DNA of 59,581 bases. It comes from Sideroxyarcus sp045866275 (GTDB lineage Bacteria; Pseudomonadota; Gammaproteobacteria; Burkholderiales; Gallionellaceae). Both the position numbers and the translations under genes were made by a program. This document shows, piece after piece, positions 33,121 through 42,959 of this stretch. The first letter of the stretch is position 1. Each line of letters starts with the position of its first letter. Location of the stretch: the NCBI GenBank assembly GCA_045866275.1, contig BAAFRX010000014.1, forward strand, positions 1 through 59,581, read 5' to 3'. The notes under the pieces are model-generated. The model did not search any database. It was given only the letters and a program-made list of their open reading frames with translations, and was not told the origin of the DNA.

Positions 33121-34209
33121 TCAGGATTTGGCGCCCAGTTGCAGGGCGCGCAATCTGCCCTGTTCCAGTTGTGCGGGATCGGGTGCGGCCAGCCAGCCGT
33201 GCAGGTTGTCCAGCACCAGTGCGGTCAGGGCGTGGATCCACTCCGGGCGCTCGTTGAGGCAGGGGATGTAGTGATACTCGCCGCCGCCTGCGTGCTGAAA
33301 ATCCGCGCGGCCTTCCAGCGCAATTTCTTCCAGGGTTTCCAGGCAGTCCGCCACAAAGCCGGGACAGACCACATCCACCCGGCGCAGTTTTTGTTTGCCC
33401 CATTCCTGCAGGGTGGCGGTGGTGTAGGGTTGCACCCACTCGGCGCGGCCGAAGCGCGACTGGAAACTGAGCGCGTACTGTTCCGGTTTCAGACCGAGTT
33501 CCTGCGCCAGCAGGCGCGCGGTCTTGTGGCACTCGCAATGATAGGGATCGCCTTTTTCCAGGGTATAGCGCGGCAGGCCGTGAAAACTCATCAGCAGTTT
33601 TTCCGGACGCCCGTTCTTCGTCCAGTAATCATTCACATTGGCGGCCAGCGCCTGGATGTAGCCCGCATCGTCGTGGAAATGCTTTAGGGTGCGCAGGGCG
33701 GGGGTGTTGCGCCAGTGTTGCAGTTCGGCAAACACGACATCGGTCGCGGTGGCCGTGGTGCTGGCGGCATATTGCGGGTACATCGGCACGACGAGGATGC
33801 GCTGGCAATTCTGTGCTTTCAGTTTCTTCAGCGCGGCCGGAATGGACGGGTTGCCGTAGCGCATGGCGTACTCGACCACCAACGGCGCTCGCGTCTTTTG
33901 GCTCAAATAACCCTGCAACAGAACCGCCTGCCTTTCAGTGTGGACGCGCAGCGGAGAACCTTCGGGCAGCCACACCGAGGCGTATTTCGCGGCGGATTTT
34001 TTCGGCCGCACGTTGAGGATGATGCCGTTCAGGATGAACCACCAGACCAGGCGCGGAATCTCCACCACGCGCGGGTCGCCGAGGAATTCCTTCAGGTAGG
34101 GGCGCACCGCTTGTGCGGTCGGTGCATCGGGCGTTCCAAGGTTGATGAGCAGGATGCCGGTTTTTTCCGGGGTGCCGTGGGAGAAGCTGGGTTCTGTCTG
34201 ATAGCTCAT
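33121..34209 (-). CDS. hemH: Ferrochelatase
   Basis: A 362-residue HemH inserting Fe2+ into protoporphyrin IX, the last step of haem synthesis. GILLINLGTPDAP opens the fold. The active-site histidine is in LLMSFHGLPRYTLEKGDPY, and PGFVADCLETLEEIA near residue 300 holds the conserved glutamates. The length and the CHCEC-like YHCECHKTA segment are normal for betaproteobacteria. The start at 34209 lies just after the hrcA stop on the minus strand, so hrcA-hemH form one operon. Confidence 0.95.
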   Translation of the reverse strand: MSYQTEPSFSHGTPEKTGILLINLGTPDAPTAQAVRPYLKEFLGDPRVVEIPRLVWWFILNGIILNVRPKKSAAKYASVWLPEGSPLRVHTERQAVLLQGYLSQKTRAPLVVEYAMRYGNPSIPAALKKLKAQNCQRILVVPMYPQYAASTTATATDVVFAELQHWRNTPALRTLKHFHDDAGYIQALAANVNDYWTKNGRPEKLLMSFHGLPRYTLEKGDPYHCECHKTARLLAQELGLKPEQYALSFQSRFGRAEWVQPYTTATLQEWGKQKLRRVDVVCPGFVADCLETLEEIALEGRADFQHAGGGEYHYIPCLNERPEWIHALTALVLDNLHGWLAAPDPAQLEQGRLRALQLGAKS

Positions 34210-34217
34210 GTTGAATT

Positions 34218-35240
34218 TCAATGTTGTGAGAGCGCGTTGCTCAATAGTTTGGCGGTGATATCCACGATGGGCACGACGCGCTCGTAATCCATGCGTTTCG
34301 GGCCGACCACGGCCAGGGTGCCGACGATTTCGCCGTCGCCCGAAGTGTACGGGGCGCTGACCACGCTGCATTCGTTGAGGCCCGCCAGCCCGGATTCGTT
34401 GCCGACGAAGATGTGCACGCCCTGCGCGTGGCGGCCGGCATCCAGCAGTTGCAGCAATTCGGTTTTCTGCTCGAACACGTTGAACAGGTTGCGCAACTGT
34501 CCCATGTTGGCGGCGAGGTCGTTGCTGTGCAGCAAATTGCGTTCGCCGCTGATCACGTAATCGTCATGCTTGTGCGCCAGGGCCTCGTCGCTGGCGGCCA
34601 TCGCCGCCGACATCAGCGCGGTCATGTCGTGCTGCAACTGGCGCAATTCGTTCTGCACGCGCCGATGGATGTCGCCAAAAGCCAGGTTGGCGTAGTGATG
34701 GCTCAGAAAATTGCCGGCCTCGGTCAGCTGCGCCTGGCTGTAATCCTTGGGCGTCGCCAGCACGCGGTTTTCCACTTCGCCGTCCGGCATCACGATGATG
34801 AGCAGTACGCGCTTTTCCGACAGGCGCAGGAATTCGATCTGGCGCACGGTGATGCGGGGGCGTCTGGGCGTGGCGACCACGCCGGCGAAACGGGTGAGAT
34901 CCGACAGCAGGTGCGACGCCTGGGCCAGCACCCGCGACGGGTTATCCGGCAACAACTGGCTCTTCAGTTGCTGGATACGTGCGGCCGACAGCGGCTGCAC
35001 CACCATCAGGGTGTCGATGAACAGGCGGTAGCCCTGCGCGGTCGGCATGCGCCCCGCCGAGGTGTGCGGGCTGGCGACCAGTCCCATCGCTTCAAGGTCG
35101 GACATCACATTGCGGATGGTGGCGGGGCTGACGTCGAGGCCGGAGTATTGCTGCAAAGCGCGCGAGCCGACGGGCTGGCCGTCGCTGATATAGCGTTCCA
35201 CCAGGGTCTTGAGCAGGATCTGCGCACGTTCGTTGAGCAT
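34218..35240 (-). CDS. hrcA: Heat-inducible transcription repressor HrcA
   Basis: A 340-residue HrcA, repressing groESL- and dnaK-type operons at CIRCE sites. The N-terminal winged helix is clear (ILLKTLVERYISDGQPVGSR and VSPATIRNVMSDLEAMGL), followed by SPHTSAGRMPTAQGYR and the GAF-like and dimerisation domains. No CIRCE inverted repeat was found in the window, so its targets lie elsewhere. It is read together with hemH, eight bases downstream. Confidence 0.96.
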   Translation of the reverse strand: MLNERAQILLKTLVERYISDGQPVGSRALQQYSGLDVSPATIRNVMSDLEAMGLVASPHTSAGRMPTAQGYRLFIDTLMVVQPLSAARIQQLKSQLLPDNPSRVLAQASHLLSDLTRFAGVVATPRRPRITVRQIEFLRLSEKRVLLIIVMPDGEVENRVLATPKDYSQAQLTEAGNFLSHHYANLAFGDIHRRVQNELRQLQHDMTALMSAAMAASDEALAHKHDDYVISGERNLLHSNDLAANMGQLRNLFNVFEQKTELLQLLDAGRHAQGVHIFVGNESGLAGLNECSVVSAPYTSGDGEIVGTLAVVGPKRMDYERVVPIVDITAKLLSNALSQH

Positions 35241-35362
35241 GGCGCGGATTCTAACAGGTGTGGCGTGGCTGTAACCTTGCGAGAGGCGATTTTATGGGAG
35301 CCCGATTGATCGGGCGAACAACAAGACACACCTGCACCCTTCTCGTTTTGCCATCATTTGAC

Positions 35363-35371
35363 TGGTATAAA
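35363..35371 (+). promoter_or_regulatory. Candidate extended -10 promoter of the RND operon
   Basis: TGGTATAAA forms a TGn-extended -10. A TTGACT lies directly upstream at 35358 but is too close to act as its -35. The start codon is about 44 bases downstream. Confidence 0.4.
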
Positions 35372-35414
35372 GGGCGCTATGCTGGGGAGTGGATTGGAAA
35401 AGGGGAAGTGGAGA

Positions 35415-36464
35415 ATGAAGATCGTCTATTTTTTTATGTTGCCACTGATTTTATTGAGTGCCTGCGGTCAGGAGACGCCCGCGCCACCCGCTGCCGTGCG
35501 ACCCGTGTCGATGTTCGTCATTGGCGACACGGCTGCCGCGCAAACGCATCTGTATAGCGGCGAGGTTCGTGCCCGTCATGAAACCGTATTGAGTTTCCGT
35601 ACCGGCGGCAAGATCATGGCGCGTCAGGTGGAGGTGGGCGAGCGGGTCGCGGCGGGACGGGTGTTGGCGCGCCTGGATCCGACGGACAATCGCTTGCAGG
35701 AAGAGGCCAGCCGCGCGCAATACCGTCTAGCCAAGGATGAGATGGAACGCTATCGAGAATTGCGGGACAAGGGCTTTGTCAGCCAATCGGCGCTGGATGC
35801 GAAAGAAGCTGCATTCAAGGCTACCGCCGCACAGGCTGGACTGGCCGTCAATCAACTGGCTTACACTGAGTTGAGGACGGATCACACGGGCGTGATTACC
35901 GCGATTTTGGCTGAAGTGGGGCAGGTGGTGAGTGCGGGGCAGCCGGTATTCCATCTTGCGCAAACGGGCGAACGCGAGGTCGTGATTGCCATTCCGGAAT
36001 CGCGCCTGGATGCTGTCAAGGTGGGGGCGCCGGCGGTCATCGAGATCGGCGCGGCCGGGGATGGATCACACACGCTGAATGGAGACGTGCGGGAGATCGC
36101 GCCTGTTGCCGATGCGGCGAGTCGAACCTATGCGGCACGCGTCGCATTCAAGTCAACGGATGCGTCGGTCGCGCTGGGGATGACGGCACGGGTCTGGCTG
36201 GAGGAGGCGGGTCGAGCACAGCACGCACGGGCGTATCGCGTGCCCCTGACTGCCATTTTCCAGCAAGGCGAGCAGGCCGCGGTCTGGGTGATCGAGGCGG
36301 ACAATACGATCTCGTTGCGTCCGGTCAGGATCGGTGCATATCGCGATGAGGGGGCGCTGATCGTGGAGGGGGTCGAGGCGGGGCAGCGCATTGTCAGTGC
36401 CGGGGTGCACAAATTGACCGCAGGTGAACGGATTCAGCCCGGTGCGGGGGGGAATCCGCAATGA
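35415..36464 (+). CDS. RND efflux periplasmic adaptor lipoprotein
   Basis: A 349-residue membrane-fusion protein. The lipobox LLSAC places the acylated cysteine at residue 17. The biotinyl-lipoyl hairpin halves are visible (FRTGGKIMARQVEVGERVAAGRVLARLDP and VITAILAEVGQVVSAGQPVF), separated by an alpha-hairpin (about 90-140), then beta-barrel and membrane-proximal domains. It links the RND pump in the inner membrane to an outer-membrane channel. The channel gene is not present. Its stop overlaps the pump start (ATGA). Confidence 0.9.
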   Translation: MKIVYFFMLPLILLSACGQETPAPPAAVRPVSMFVIGDTAAAQTHLYSGEVRARHETVLSFRTGGKIMARQVEVGERVAAGRVLARLDPTDNRLQEEASRAQYRLAKDEMERYRELRDKGFVSQSALDAKEAAFKATAAQAGLAVNQLAYTELRTDHTGVITAILAEVGQVVSAGQPVFHLAQTGEREVVIAIPESRLDAVKVGAPAVIEIGAAGDGSHTLNGDVREIAPVADAASRTYAARVAFKSTDASVALGMTARVWLEEAGRAQHARAYRVPLTAIFQQGEQAAVWVIEADNTISLRPVRIGAYRDEGALIVEGVEAGQRIVSAGVHKLTAGERIQPGAGGNPQ

Positions 36465-39400
36465 AGTTACCCAATTTATCAGCCTGGGCACTCGAACATC
36501 AGCAGTTTGTCGTCTTTCTGATGGCGGTGCTGGCGATCGCCGGCATGGTGTCCTACTTTAGTCTGGGGCGAGCCGAAGATCCCGGGTTTACGTTCAAGGT
36601 GATGGTGGTTCGAACCCTGTGGCCGGGCGCGACAGCACAGGAAGTTGAGCGCGAATTGACCGAGCGCATCGAAAAAAAATTGCAGGAGACCCCTTGGGTG
36701 GATGTGTTGCGTTCAGCCTCCAAGCCGGGCGAATCGCTCATCTTCGTAGTGCTCAAGGATTACACCCCGAAAACCGAGGTGCCGGAATCCTGGCGTCAGG
36801 TGCGCAAAAAACTGGATGATATCCGGCATACATTGCCACCCGGGGTGCAGGGCCCGTTTCCAAACGATGAGTTCGGCGATGTGCAGATCAACCTCTTTGC
36901 CTTGACCGGGGATGGCTACGATCTGGCCGCACTGCGCCGCTACGCAGACCGCATGGCGCTGGAATTGCGGCGCGTCAGAGATGTGAAACGCGTTGAACTG
37001 ATCGGGGTGCAGGAGGAAAAGATTTTTATCGATGTCGAGCCGCAGCGTATGGCGAGGCTGGGCATTTCGCCGTTGCAAGTGGCCGATGCGCTGCAACAGC
37101 AAAATGCGATCAGCCCGGGCGGTTTCATCGAGACGGACAGCGACCGTATTCATCTGCGGATCAGCGGCAGTTTTGACCGCGTCGAACAGGTGCGCAATAC
37201 CGAATTGCGGGTGAATGGCCGACATTTTCGTTTGGCTGACATTGCCCGGGTGAGCCGGGGATTTGCCGATCCGCCCAGCCCGCGGATGCATTGGAACGGC
37301 CAGCCGGCGATCGGCGTCGGCGTGGTGATGGACAAGGGTGGTGACGTGATTGCGCTGGGCGGGAATCTGCACCGCGAGACGGCGCGAATCGGCGCCGAAT
37401 TCCCGGCCGGGGTGGAAATACATACCGTCGCCGATCAGCCGCAAGTGGTGCAGGGCTCGCTCAGCCTGTTTCAGAATTCGCTTGCCGAGGCGGTGCTCAT
37501 TGTGCTGGCAGTGTCGTTTTTGAGTCTGGGGGTGCGCACTGGGATGGTGGTGGCCTTGTCCATTCCGCTGGTGCTTGTGACCACCTTCTTTGCCATGAAA
37601 CTGTTCGGGATCGATTTACAGCGCATCTCGCTCGGGGCGCTGGTTATCGCTTTGGGCCTGTTGGTGGATGATGCCATTATCGCGGCGGAAATGATGGTGG
37701 TAAAAATGGAGCAGGGCTGGGATAAATTCAAAGCCGCGACCTTTGCCTATACTTCGACGGCCTTTCCGATGCTGACCGGAACCTTGATTACGGCTGCCGC
37801 GTTCACTCCGGTGGGTTTCTCCAAATCGGCCGCCAGTGAATACACCGTTTCAATTTTTCAGGTGGTCACCATCGCGCTGGTAATCTCGTGGGGGGTGGCC
37901 GTTATTTTTACCCCGTACATCGGCTACCACGTGCTGGATCAGAAAGCGCTCATCGCCAAGGCGCAGCAGCATGGTGGAGACATTTATGACACACGGTTCT
38001 ATCGGTTTTTCCGGGCGCTGGTCACGTGGTGTTTGCGCAATCGCTGGAAGGTCATCCTGGTCACGGTATTGATCTTTGTTTTGTCGATACTGGCGTTTGG
38101 GAAATTCGTGCAGAAACAATTTTTCCCGTCAGCCAGCCGCCTGGAACTGATGGTGGATGTATGGCTGGCGCAGGGCGCTTCGTTGCGGGCAACCGCACAT
38201 GAAGTGGCGCGCATCGAGCAATTGCTTCAGAACGACCCCGCCGTGGTCTCTTCCTCCGCCTATATCGGGAATGGTGCGCCGCGCTTTTTTCTGTCGCTGG
38301 ACCAGCAATTATTTGCCGACAATTTTGGCCAGCTGGTCATTGTCACGAAAGATCTGGCGGCACGCGAAGACCTCAAGCAACGCCTCGAACAGCGTTTTGC
38401 CGCAGCAGATTTTGCCGCGATCCAACTGCGCGTGGTGCGTCTGGAGAATGGGCCGCCGATCGGTTATCCGGTGCAATTCCGGGTGATTGGCGATGACCTG
38501 GTTGTGTTGCGCCAGGCGGCCGAGGACGTCGGCGCTGTCCTGCGTGCCGACCCGAGCCTGCGCAATGTCAATTTCGACTGGAACGAAAAAGTGAAGAGTG
38601 TGCGGGTCGAAGTGGATCAAGATAAAGCGCGCCGTCTCGGGGTTTCCAGCCAGGACGTGGCGCGCGCCCTGCAGGGCTGGCTCAACGGCCTTCCGCTCAC
38701 CCAGTACCGTGAAGGTGACCAGTTGATCGAGGTGGTCTGGCGCGGGAAAAAATCGGATACCCGTTTCCTGAATCGACTGCCCGATCTGGACATTCCGCTG
38801 GCGGATGGGCGCTCCATACCGCTGGTGCAGTTGGCACGTCTGGTGCCGGTGCAGGAAGAAGGCATTATCTGGCGGCGCAACCGCCAGCCCACGCTGACCG
38901 TGCGTGCAGATATGGCGGATGTGACCCAGCCCGCCACGGCATCGGAACGGCTGAATCGGGAACTGGACGCGGTGCGGGCGCGCCTTGCCCCTGAAGTGCG
39001 CATCGAAATGGGGGGGAGTATCGAAGAGTCGGAAAAAAACGGAAATGCGATTGCTGCGGTGATGCCGTTGATGCTGGCAGGGGTCATCACCTTGTTGATG
39101 ATCCAATTGCAAAGCATCAGCCGTACGGTGATCGTATTGCTCACCGCTCCCCTCGGCCTGATCGGCGTGGTACTGGCACTTTTGGTATTCCAGGTGCCGT
39201 TCGGTTTTGTGGCCAACCTGGGCTTCATTGCCCTGGCCGGCATGATCATGCGCAACTCGGTCATTTTGATCGACCAAATCAGGCAGGACGAGGAGTCGGG
39301 CATTCCGCGCCATGAGGCGATCATCGGCGCCACCGTGCGCCGTTTCCGCCCAATCATGCTGACCGCTTCGGCCGCGATTCTGGCCATGATCCCGCTGACG

Positions 39401-39532
39401 CGACAGGTGTTCTGGGGGCCGATGGCGGTTTCCATCATGGGCGGCCTGATTGTGGCCAGCGTGCTCACCTGCTTGTTTTTGCCGGCACTGTATGCCGCGT
39501 GGTTCCGGGTGCGGGAAGAAATCCCGGGCTGA
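36461..39532 (+). CDS. RND efflux pump, inner-membrane subunit (AcrB/HAE family)
   Basis: A 1023-residue proton-driven exporter with the duplicated RND plan: helix 1 (QQFVVFLMAVLAIAGMVSYF), a large periplasmic loop, helices 2-6, a second loop, and helices 8-12. LGALVIALGLLVDDAIIAAEMM carries the proton-relay aspartates in helix 4 (about residue 405). It resembles the drug and organic solvent exporters more than the metal CusA group, but substrate is not certain. The pair lies between divergent hrcA and nadK, neighbours in many relatives, suggesting insertion here. Confidence 0.92.
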   Translation: MKLPNLSAWALEHQQFVVFLMAVLAIAGMVSYFSLGRAEDPGFTFKVMVVRTLWPGATAQEVERELTERIEKKLQETPWVDVLRSASKPGESLIFVVLKDYTPKTEVPESWRQVRKKLDDIRHTLPPGVQGPFPNDEFGDVQINLFALTGDGYDLAALRRYADRMALELRRVRDVKRVELIGVQEEKIFIDVEPQRMARLGISPLQVADALQQQNAISPGGFIETDSDRIHLRISGSFDRVEQVRNTELRVNGRHFRLADIARVSRGFADPPSPRMHWNGQPAIGVGVVMDKGGDVIALGGNLHRETARIGAEFPAGVEIHTVADQPQVVQGSLSLFQNSLAEAVLIVLAVSFLSLGVRTGMVVALSIPLVLVTTFFAMKLFGIDLQRISLGALVIALGLLVDDAIIAAEMMVVKMEQGWDKFKAATFAYTSTAFPMLTGTLITAAAFTPVGFSKSAASEYTVSIFQVVTIALVISWGVAVIFTPYIGYHVLDQKALIAKAQQHGGDIYDTRFYRFFRALVTWCLRNRWKVILVTVLIFVLSILAFGKFVQKQFFPSASRLELMVDVWLAQGASLRATAHEVARIEQLLQNDPAVVSSSAYIGNGAPRFFLSLDQQLFADNFGQLVIVTKDLAAREDLKQRLEQRFAAADFAAIQLRVVRLENGPPIGYPVQFRVIGDDLVVLRQAAEDVGAVLRADPSLRNVNFDWNEKVKSVRVEVDQDKARRLGVSSQDVARALQGWLNGLPLTQYREGDQLIEVVWRGKKSDTRFLNRLPDLDIPLADGRSIPLVQLARLVPVQEEGIIWRRNRQPTLTVRADMADVTQPATASERLNRELDAVRARLAPEVRIEMGGSIEESEKNGNAIAAVMPLMLAGVITLLMIQLQSISRTVIVLLTAPLGLIGVVLALLVFQVPFGFVANLGFIALAGMIMRNSVILIDQIRQDEESGIPRHEAIIGATVRRFRPIMLTASAAILAMIPLTRQVFWGPMAVSIMGGLIVASVLTCLFLPALYAAWFRVREEIPG

Positions 39533-39571
39533 CGTGGCGGGCGTATCGCCGATATGGTTTAATCGCGCACC

Positions 39572-40444
39572 ATGAAATTTCCTTTTGAAACCATCGCCAT
39601 CATCGGCAAACAGAAGTCCCCGGACGTGGCCGTTCCCATGTTTCTGCTGGGGGATTTCCTGGCCGAGCGCGGCCTCAAGGTGGTGGTGGACGGGCTCTCC
39701 GCCGAGCATATCAAAGGCCATTCGTTTTCCGCGCTCAGTCTGGACGAGATCGCGCGCTCGGTCGATCTGGCCGTGGTCATCGGCGGCGACGGCACCATGC
39801 TCAACATCGCGCGCACCCTCGCGCCGCACGGCGTGCCCATCGTGGGCGTGAACCAGGGGCGGCTGGGTTTTCTCACCGACCTCAGCATGGGCAACATGAT
39901 CGCCGGCATTGCCGCCATGCTGGACGGCCGTTTCGTGACCGAGCAGCGCCTGTTGCTGTCGGCCACGGTGGTGCGGGACGGGGCCGAGGTCTTCACCGGC
40001 CTGGCGTTCAACGAAGTGGTGGTGCACCGCAGCAACATCAGCAGCATGGTCGAGTTCGAGGTGCGCATCGACGGCGAGTATCTGTACAACCAGCGCGCCG
40101 ACGGCCTCATCATCTCCACCCCCACCGGCTCCACCGCCTATGCCATGTCGGCCGGCGGCCCCATCCTGCATCCCGGTCTGGACGTGCTGCAACTGGTGCC
40201 GGTGTGCCCGCACTCGCTGAGCAACCGCCCGATCGTGGTCAAGGGCAGCGCCGAGATCGAGTTGCTGATGCACCGCACCGGCGACATCTGCGTGCGCTAC
40301 GACAGCCACACCAACATCGACCTGCAACTGCACGACAAGATTCTCGTCACGCGCTATGCGCAGCCGGTGAACCTGCTGCATCCGGAGGGACACAGCTACT
40401 ACCACACCCTGCGCGAAAAGCTGCTCTGGAACCAAACCCTTTAA
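39572..40444 (+). CDS. nadK: NAD kinase
   Basis: A 290-residue NadK making NADP from NAD. The GGDGT motif appears as VIGGDGTMLNIART (about residues 70-83), NQGRLGFLTD follows, and the second NAD-binding signature is ISTPTGSTAYAMSAGGPI. Full length for the family. recN starts four bases after its stop, in the common nadK-recN order. Confidence 0.96.
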   Translation: MKFPFETIAIIGKQKSPDVAVPMFLLGDFLAERGLKVVVDGLSAEHIKGHSFSALSLDEIARSVDLAVVIGGDGTMLNIARTLAPHGVPIVGVNQGRLGFLTDLSMGNMIAGIAAMLDGRFVTEQRLLLSATVVRDGAEVFTGLAFNEVVVHRSNISSMVEFEVRIDGEYLYNQRADGLIISTPTGSTAYAMSAGGPILHPGLDVLQLVPVCPHSLSNRPIVVKGSAEIELLMHRTGDICVRYDSHTNIDLQLHDKILVTRYAQPVNLLHPEGHSYYHTLREKLLWNQTL

Positions 40445-40448
40445 GGCT

Positions 40449-42110
40449 ATGCTGAAGTTTCTTTCCATCCGCGACTTCGTCATCGTCGATACGCTCGAAC
40501 TCGAATTCTCCGCCGGTTTCACCGCGCTCACCGGCGAGACCGGCGCGGGCAAATCCATCCTGATCGATGCCTTGTCGCTGGCGCTGGGCGAACGCGGCGA
40601 TGGTGGCATGGTGCGGGACGGTTGCGCGCGCGCCGAGATTTCGGCCGAGTTCGACATCAGTGGCTTGCCCCGGCTGCAGGCCTGGTTGAACGCGCAGGAT
40701 CTGGCGGGCGACGCGGGCGTGTGTCTGCTGCGGCGCACGCTGGATGCCGCCGGGCGTTCGCGCGGTTTCATCAATGGCAGCAGCGCCACGCTGCAGCAGT
40801 TGCGCGAGGCAGGCGACCATTTGCTCGACATCCACGGCCAGCATGCCCACCAATCCCTGCTGCGCGCCGAGGCGCAGCGCGAGCTGCTCGACGGCCATGC
40901 CGGACTGGCGGGGGACAGTGCACACGTGGCGGAACACTACCGGGCATGGCAAACCCTGCACCGGCGGCGCGTGCAACTGGAACAGAATGCGGAAGCCGTT
41001 GCCGCCGAGCGCGAATTGTTGCTGTTTCAGCGCGCCGAGCTGGAGGGATTGAATTTCACCGCCGAGGACTGGCTCGCCCTGCAGGCTGACCATGCACGCC
41101 TGTCGCATGCCGCGGCCCTGCTGGAAACGGCACAGTTCGGCGTGGACGTGTTGAGCGAGGCGGACAACGCCTGTCTGGCGCAGTTGAACACCCTGGCCTC
41201 GCGGGTGCGCGCGGAACTGGAATTCGACGCGGCCTTGCAGGACACGCTGGTGTTGCTGGAAAGCGCCCAGAACGAACTGCAGGAGGCGGTGTATGCCTTG
41301 CGCCATTACCAGGACAAGCTGGATGCCGATCCGCAGGCATTGCAGCAAATGGAGTCGCGCATCGGCGATGTGATGGCGATGGCGCGCAAATACCGCGTGA
41401 AGCCGGAGCAGTTGCCGCAGGCGCAGGCCGCCATCGTGGCGCGCCTGGACGAGCTGGGCGGCACGGCCGATGTGGCCGAGCTGGCCGCGCAGGAATCGGC
41501 CGCGCACCAGGACTATCTGACCCTGGCGAAAAAATTGAGCGCGGCGCGCAGCAAGGCGGCGGCCAAACTTTCCGCCGAGATCACGACCGCCATGCAGACG
41601 CTGGCGATGGAAGGCGGCCAGTTTGCCGTGGCGCTGTTGCCGCTGGATGAGGGCGATGCGCATGGCCTGGAAAACGTGGAATTGCAAGTCTCCGCCAATC
41701 CCGGTTCGCCGCTGCGCAGTCTGGCCAGGGTGGCTTCCGGCGGCGAACTGTCGCGCCTCAGTCTGGCGATCCAGGTTGCCGCCAGCCGTGCCGCCCGCGT
41801 GCCCACCCTGATTTTTGACGAAGTGGACAGCGGCATCGGCGGGCGTGTGGCGGAGATCGTCGGCCGGCTGTTGCGCCAGTTGGGTACGCGCCATCAGGTG
41901 CTGTGCGTCACCCACTTGCCGCAGGTCGCGGCGCAGGCCGACCAGCAATGGCGGGTGAGCAAGGCGGTGGAGCAGGGCGTCACTTTGAGCCATATCCAGG
42001 CGCTGCAAGGCGAACACCGGGTGGAGGAGATCGCGCGCATGCTGGGCGGCGCCAAAATCACCGAGACCACGCGCAAACATGCCGCGGAGTTATTGGGCGA
42101 CGCCGCTTGA
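40449..42110 (+). CDS. recN: DNA repair protein RecN
   Basis: A 553-residue SMC-like ATPase in recombination repair of double-strand breaks. Walker A is TGETGAGKSIL (about residues 29-39). The ABC signature is ASGGELSRLSLA and Walker B is TLIFDEVDSGIGG in the C-terminal lobe, with a coiled-coil arm between (about 160-380). SOS control by LexA is usual for recN but no LexA box is expected here because nadK lies immediately upstream. Confidence 0.96.
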   Translation: MLKFLSIRDFVIVDTLELEFSAGFTALTGETGAGKSILIDALSLALGERGDGGMVRDGCARAEISAEFDISGLPRLQAWLNAQDLAGDAGVCLLRRTLDAAGRSRGFINGSSATLQQLREAGDHLLDIHGQHAHQSLLRAEAQRELLDGHAGLAGDSAHVAEHYRAWQTLHRRRVQLEQNAEAVAAERELLLFQRAELEGLNFTAEDWLALQADHARLSHAAALLETAQFGVDVLSEADNACLAQLNTLASRVRAELEFDAALQDTLVLLESAQNELQEAVYALRHYQDKLDADPQALQQMESRIGDVMAMARKYRVKPEQLPQAQAAIVARLDELGGTADVAELAAQESAAHQDYLTLAKKLSAARSKAAAKLSAEITTAMQTLAMEGGQFAVALLPLDEGDAHGLENVELQVSANPGSPLRSLARVASGGELSRLSLAIQVAASRAARVPTLIFDEVDSGIGGRVAEIVGRLLRQLGTRHQVLCVTHLPQVAAQADQQWRVSKAVEQGVTLSHIQALQGEHRVEEIARMLGGAKITETTRKHAAELLGDAA

Positions 42111-42148
42111 GGTATGATGCCGCCTGTTTTGTGAAAGTAAGCCATCCC

Positions 42149-42949
42149 ATGCGTATCGCTGTCATCCTCTTTTCCGTGCTGCTCGCCGCGTGCAGCAACC
42201 CGGGCAAGTACCTGCCCACCTTTACCCCGCACAAGATCGACATCCGTCAGGGCAATCTGGTCACCCAGGACATGCGCGCGCGCATCAAGCCGGGCATGAG
42301 CGAGGCGCAAGTCAAAGCGGCGCTGGGCACGCCGCTCGTCAATGATGTTTATCATCCGGAGCGGTGGGACTATATCTATCGTCTGCAGCGACTGGGGCGC
42401 GTGATTGAGCAGCAGCGTCTGACGCTGTATTTCGAGAAAAATATCCTGGTGCGCATCGACGATGCCACGCCGTTACAGGCGGCGCTTCCAGCCGAGCCGC
42501 TGTCGTCCGCTTCTCCGCCACCTGCGGCAGCACCTGTCGCGGCACCTGTCGCGGCAGCGGAATCCGTTGCGGCGGCAGAACCGGTGGCATCCGTCGCCGC
42601 ACCCGTTGATTCTGTGGCCGAGGTGCGTCAGCGCGTGCAGGACTGGGCAGCCGCCTGGTCTGCACGCAATGTCGATGCGTATCTCGCCGCTTATGCGCCC
42701 GCTTACCGCCCGGCCGGGCTGTCGCGCCAGCGCTGGGAAGCGTTGCGGCGACAACGCGTCAGTAAACCGCACGCGCTCCGGGTCGAATTGAGCGATATCG
42801 CGATCACGCTGGAAAATGCGCACCACGCTGTCGTTTCGTTCACCCAGGACTATCGCGCCGACCATTATCGTGATCGGGTGCGCAAGACACTGCGGATGGA
42901 GCAGCTCGACGGCCTCTGGCTGATCGTTGACGAACACGTAGATCAATAG
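42149..42949 (+). CDS. bamE: BamE-like lipoprotein fused to an NTF2/SnoaL-like domain
   Basis: A 266-residue outer-membrane lipoprotein. The lipobox LLAAC gives an acylated Cys15. Residues 20-110 are a BamE/SmpA domain (YLPTFTPHKIDIRQGN, IKPGMSEAQVKAALGTPLV, WDYIYRLQR), which supports the BamA insertion machine. A Pro/Ala/Val-rich linker (about 112-152) leads to a C-terminal domain (about 153-266; VRQRVQDWAAAWSARNVDAY and RMEQLDGLWLIVDEH) with the look of the NTF2/SnoaL-like domains found on some envelope enzymes. Ordinary BamE is about 110 residues. It lies between recN and dapB; a fur gene, often divergent here, is absent. Confidence 0.85.
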   Translation: MRIAVILFSVLLAACSNPGKYLPTFTPHKIDIRQGNLVTQDMRARIKPGMSEAQVKAALGTPLVNDVYHPERWDYIYRLQRLGRVIEQQRLTLYFEKNILVRIDDATPLQAALPAEPLSSASPPPAAAPVAAPVAAAESVAAAEPVASVAAPVDSVAEVRQRVQDWAAAWSARNVDAYLAAYAPAYRPAGLSRQRWEALRRQRVSKPHALRVELSDIAITLENAHHAVVSFTQDYRADHYRDRVRKTLRMEQLDGLWLIVDEHVDQ

Positions 42950-42959
42950 GAGAGGACCG

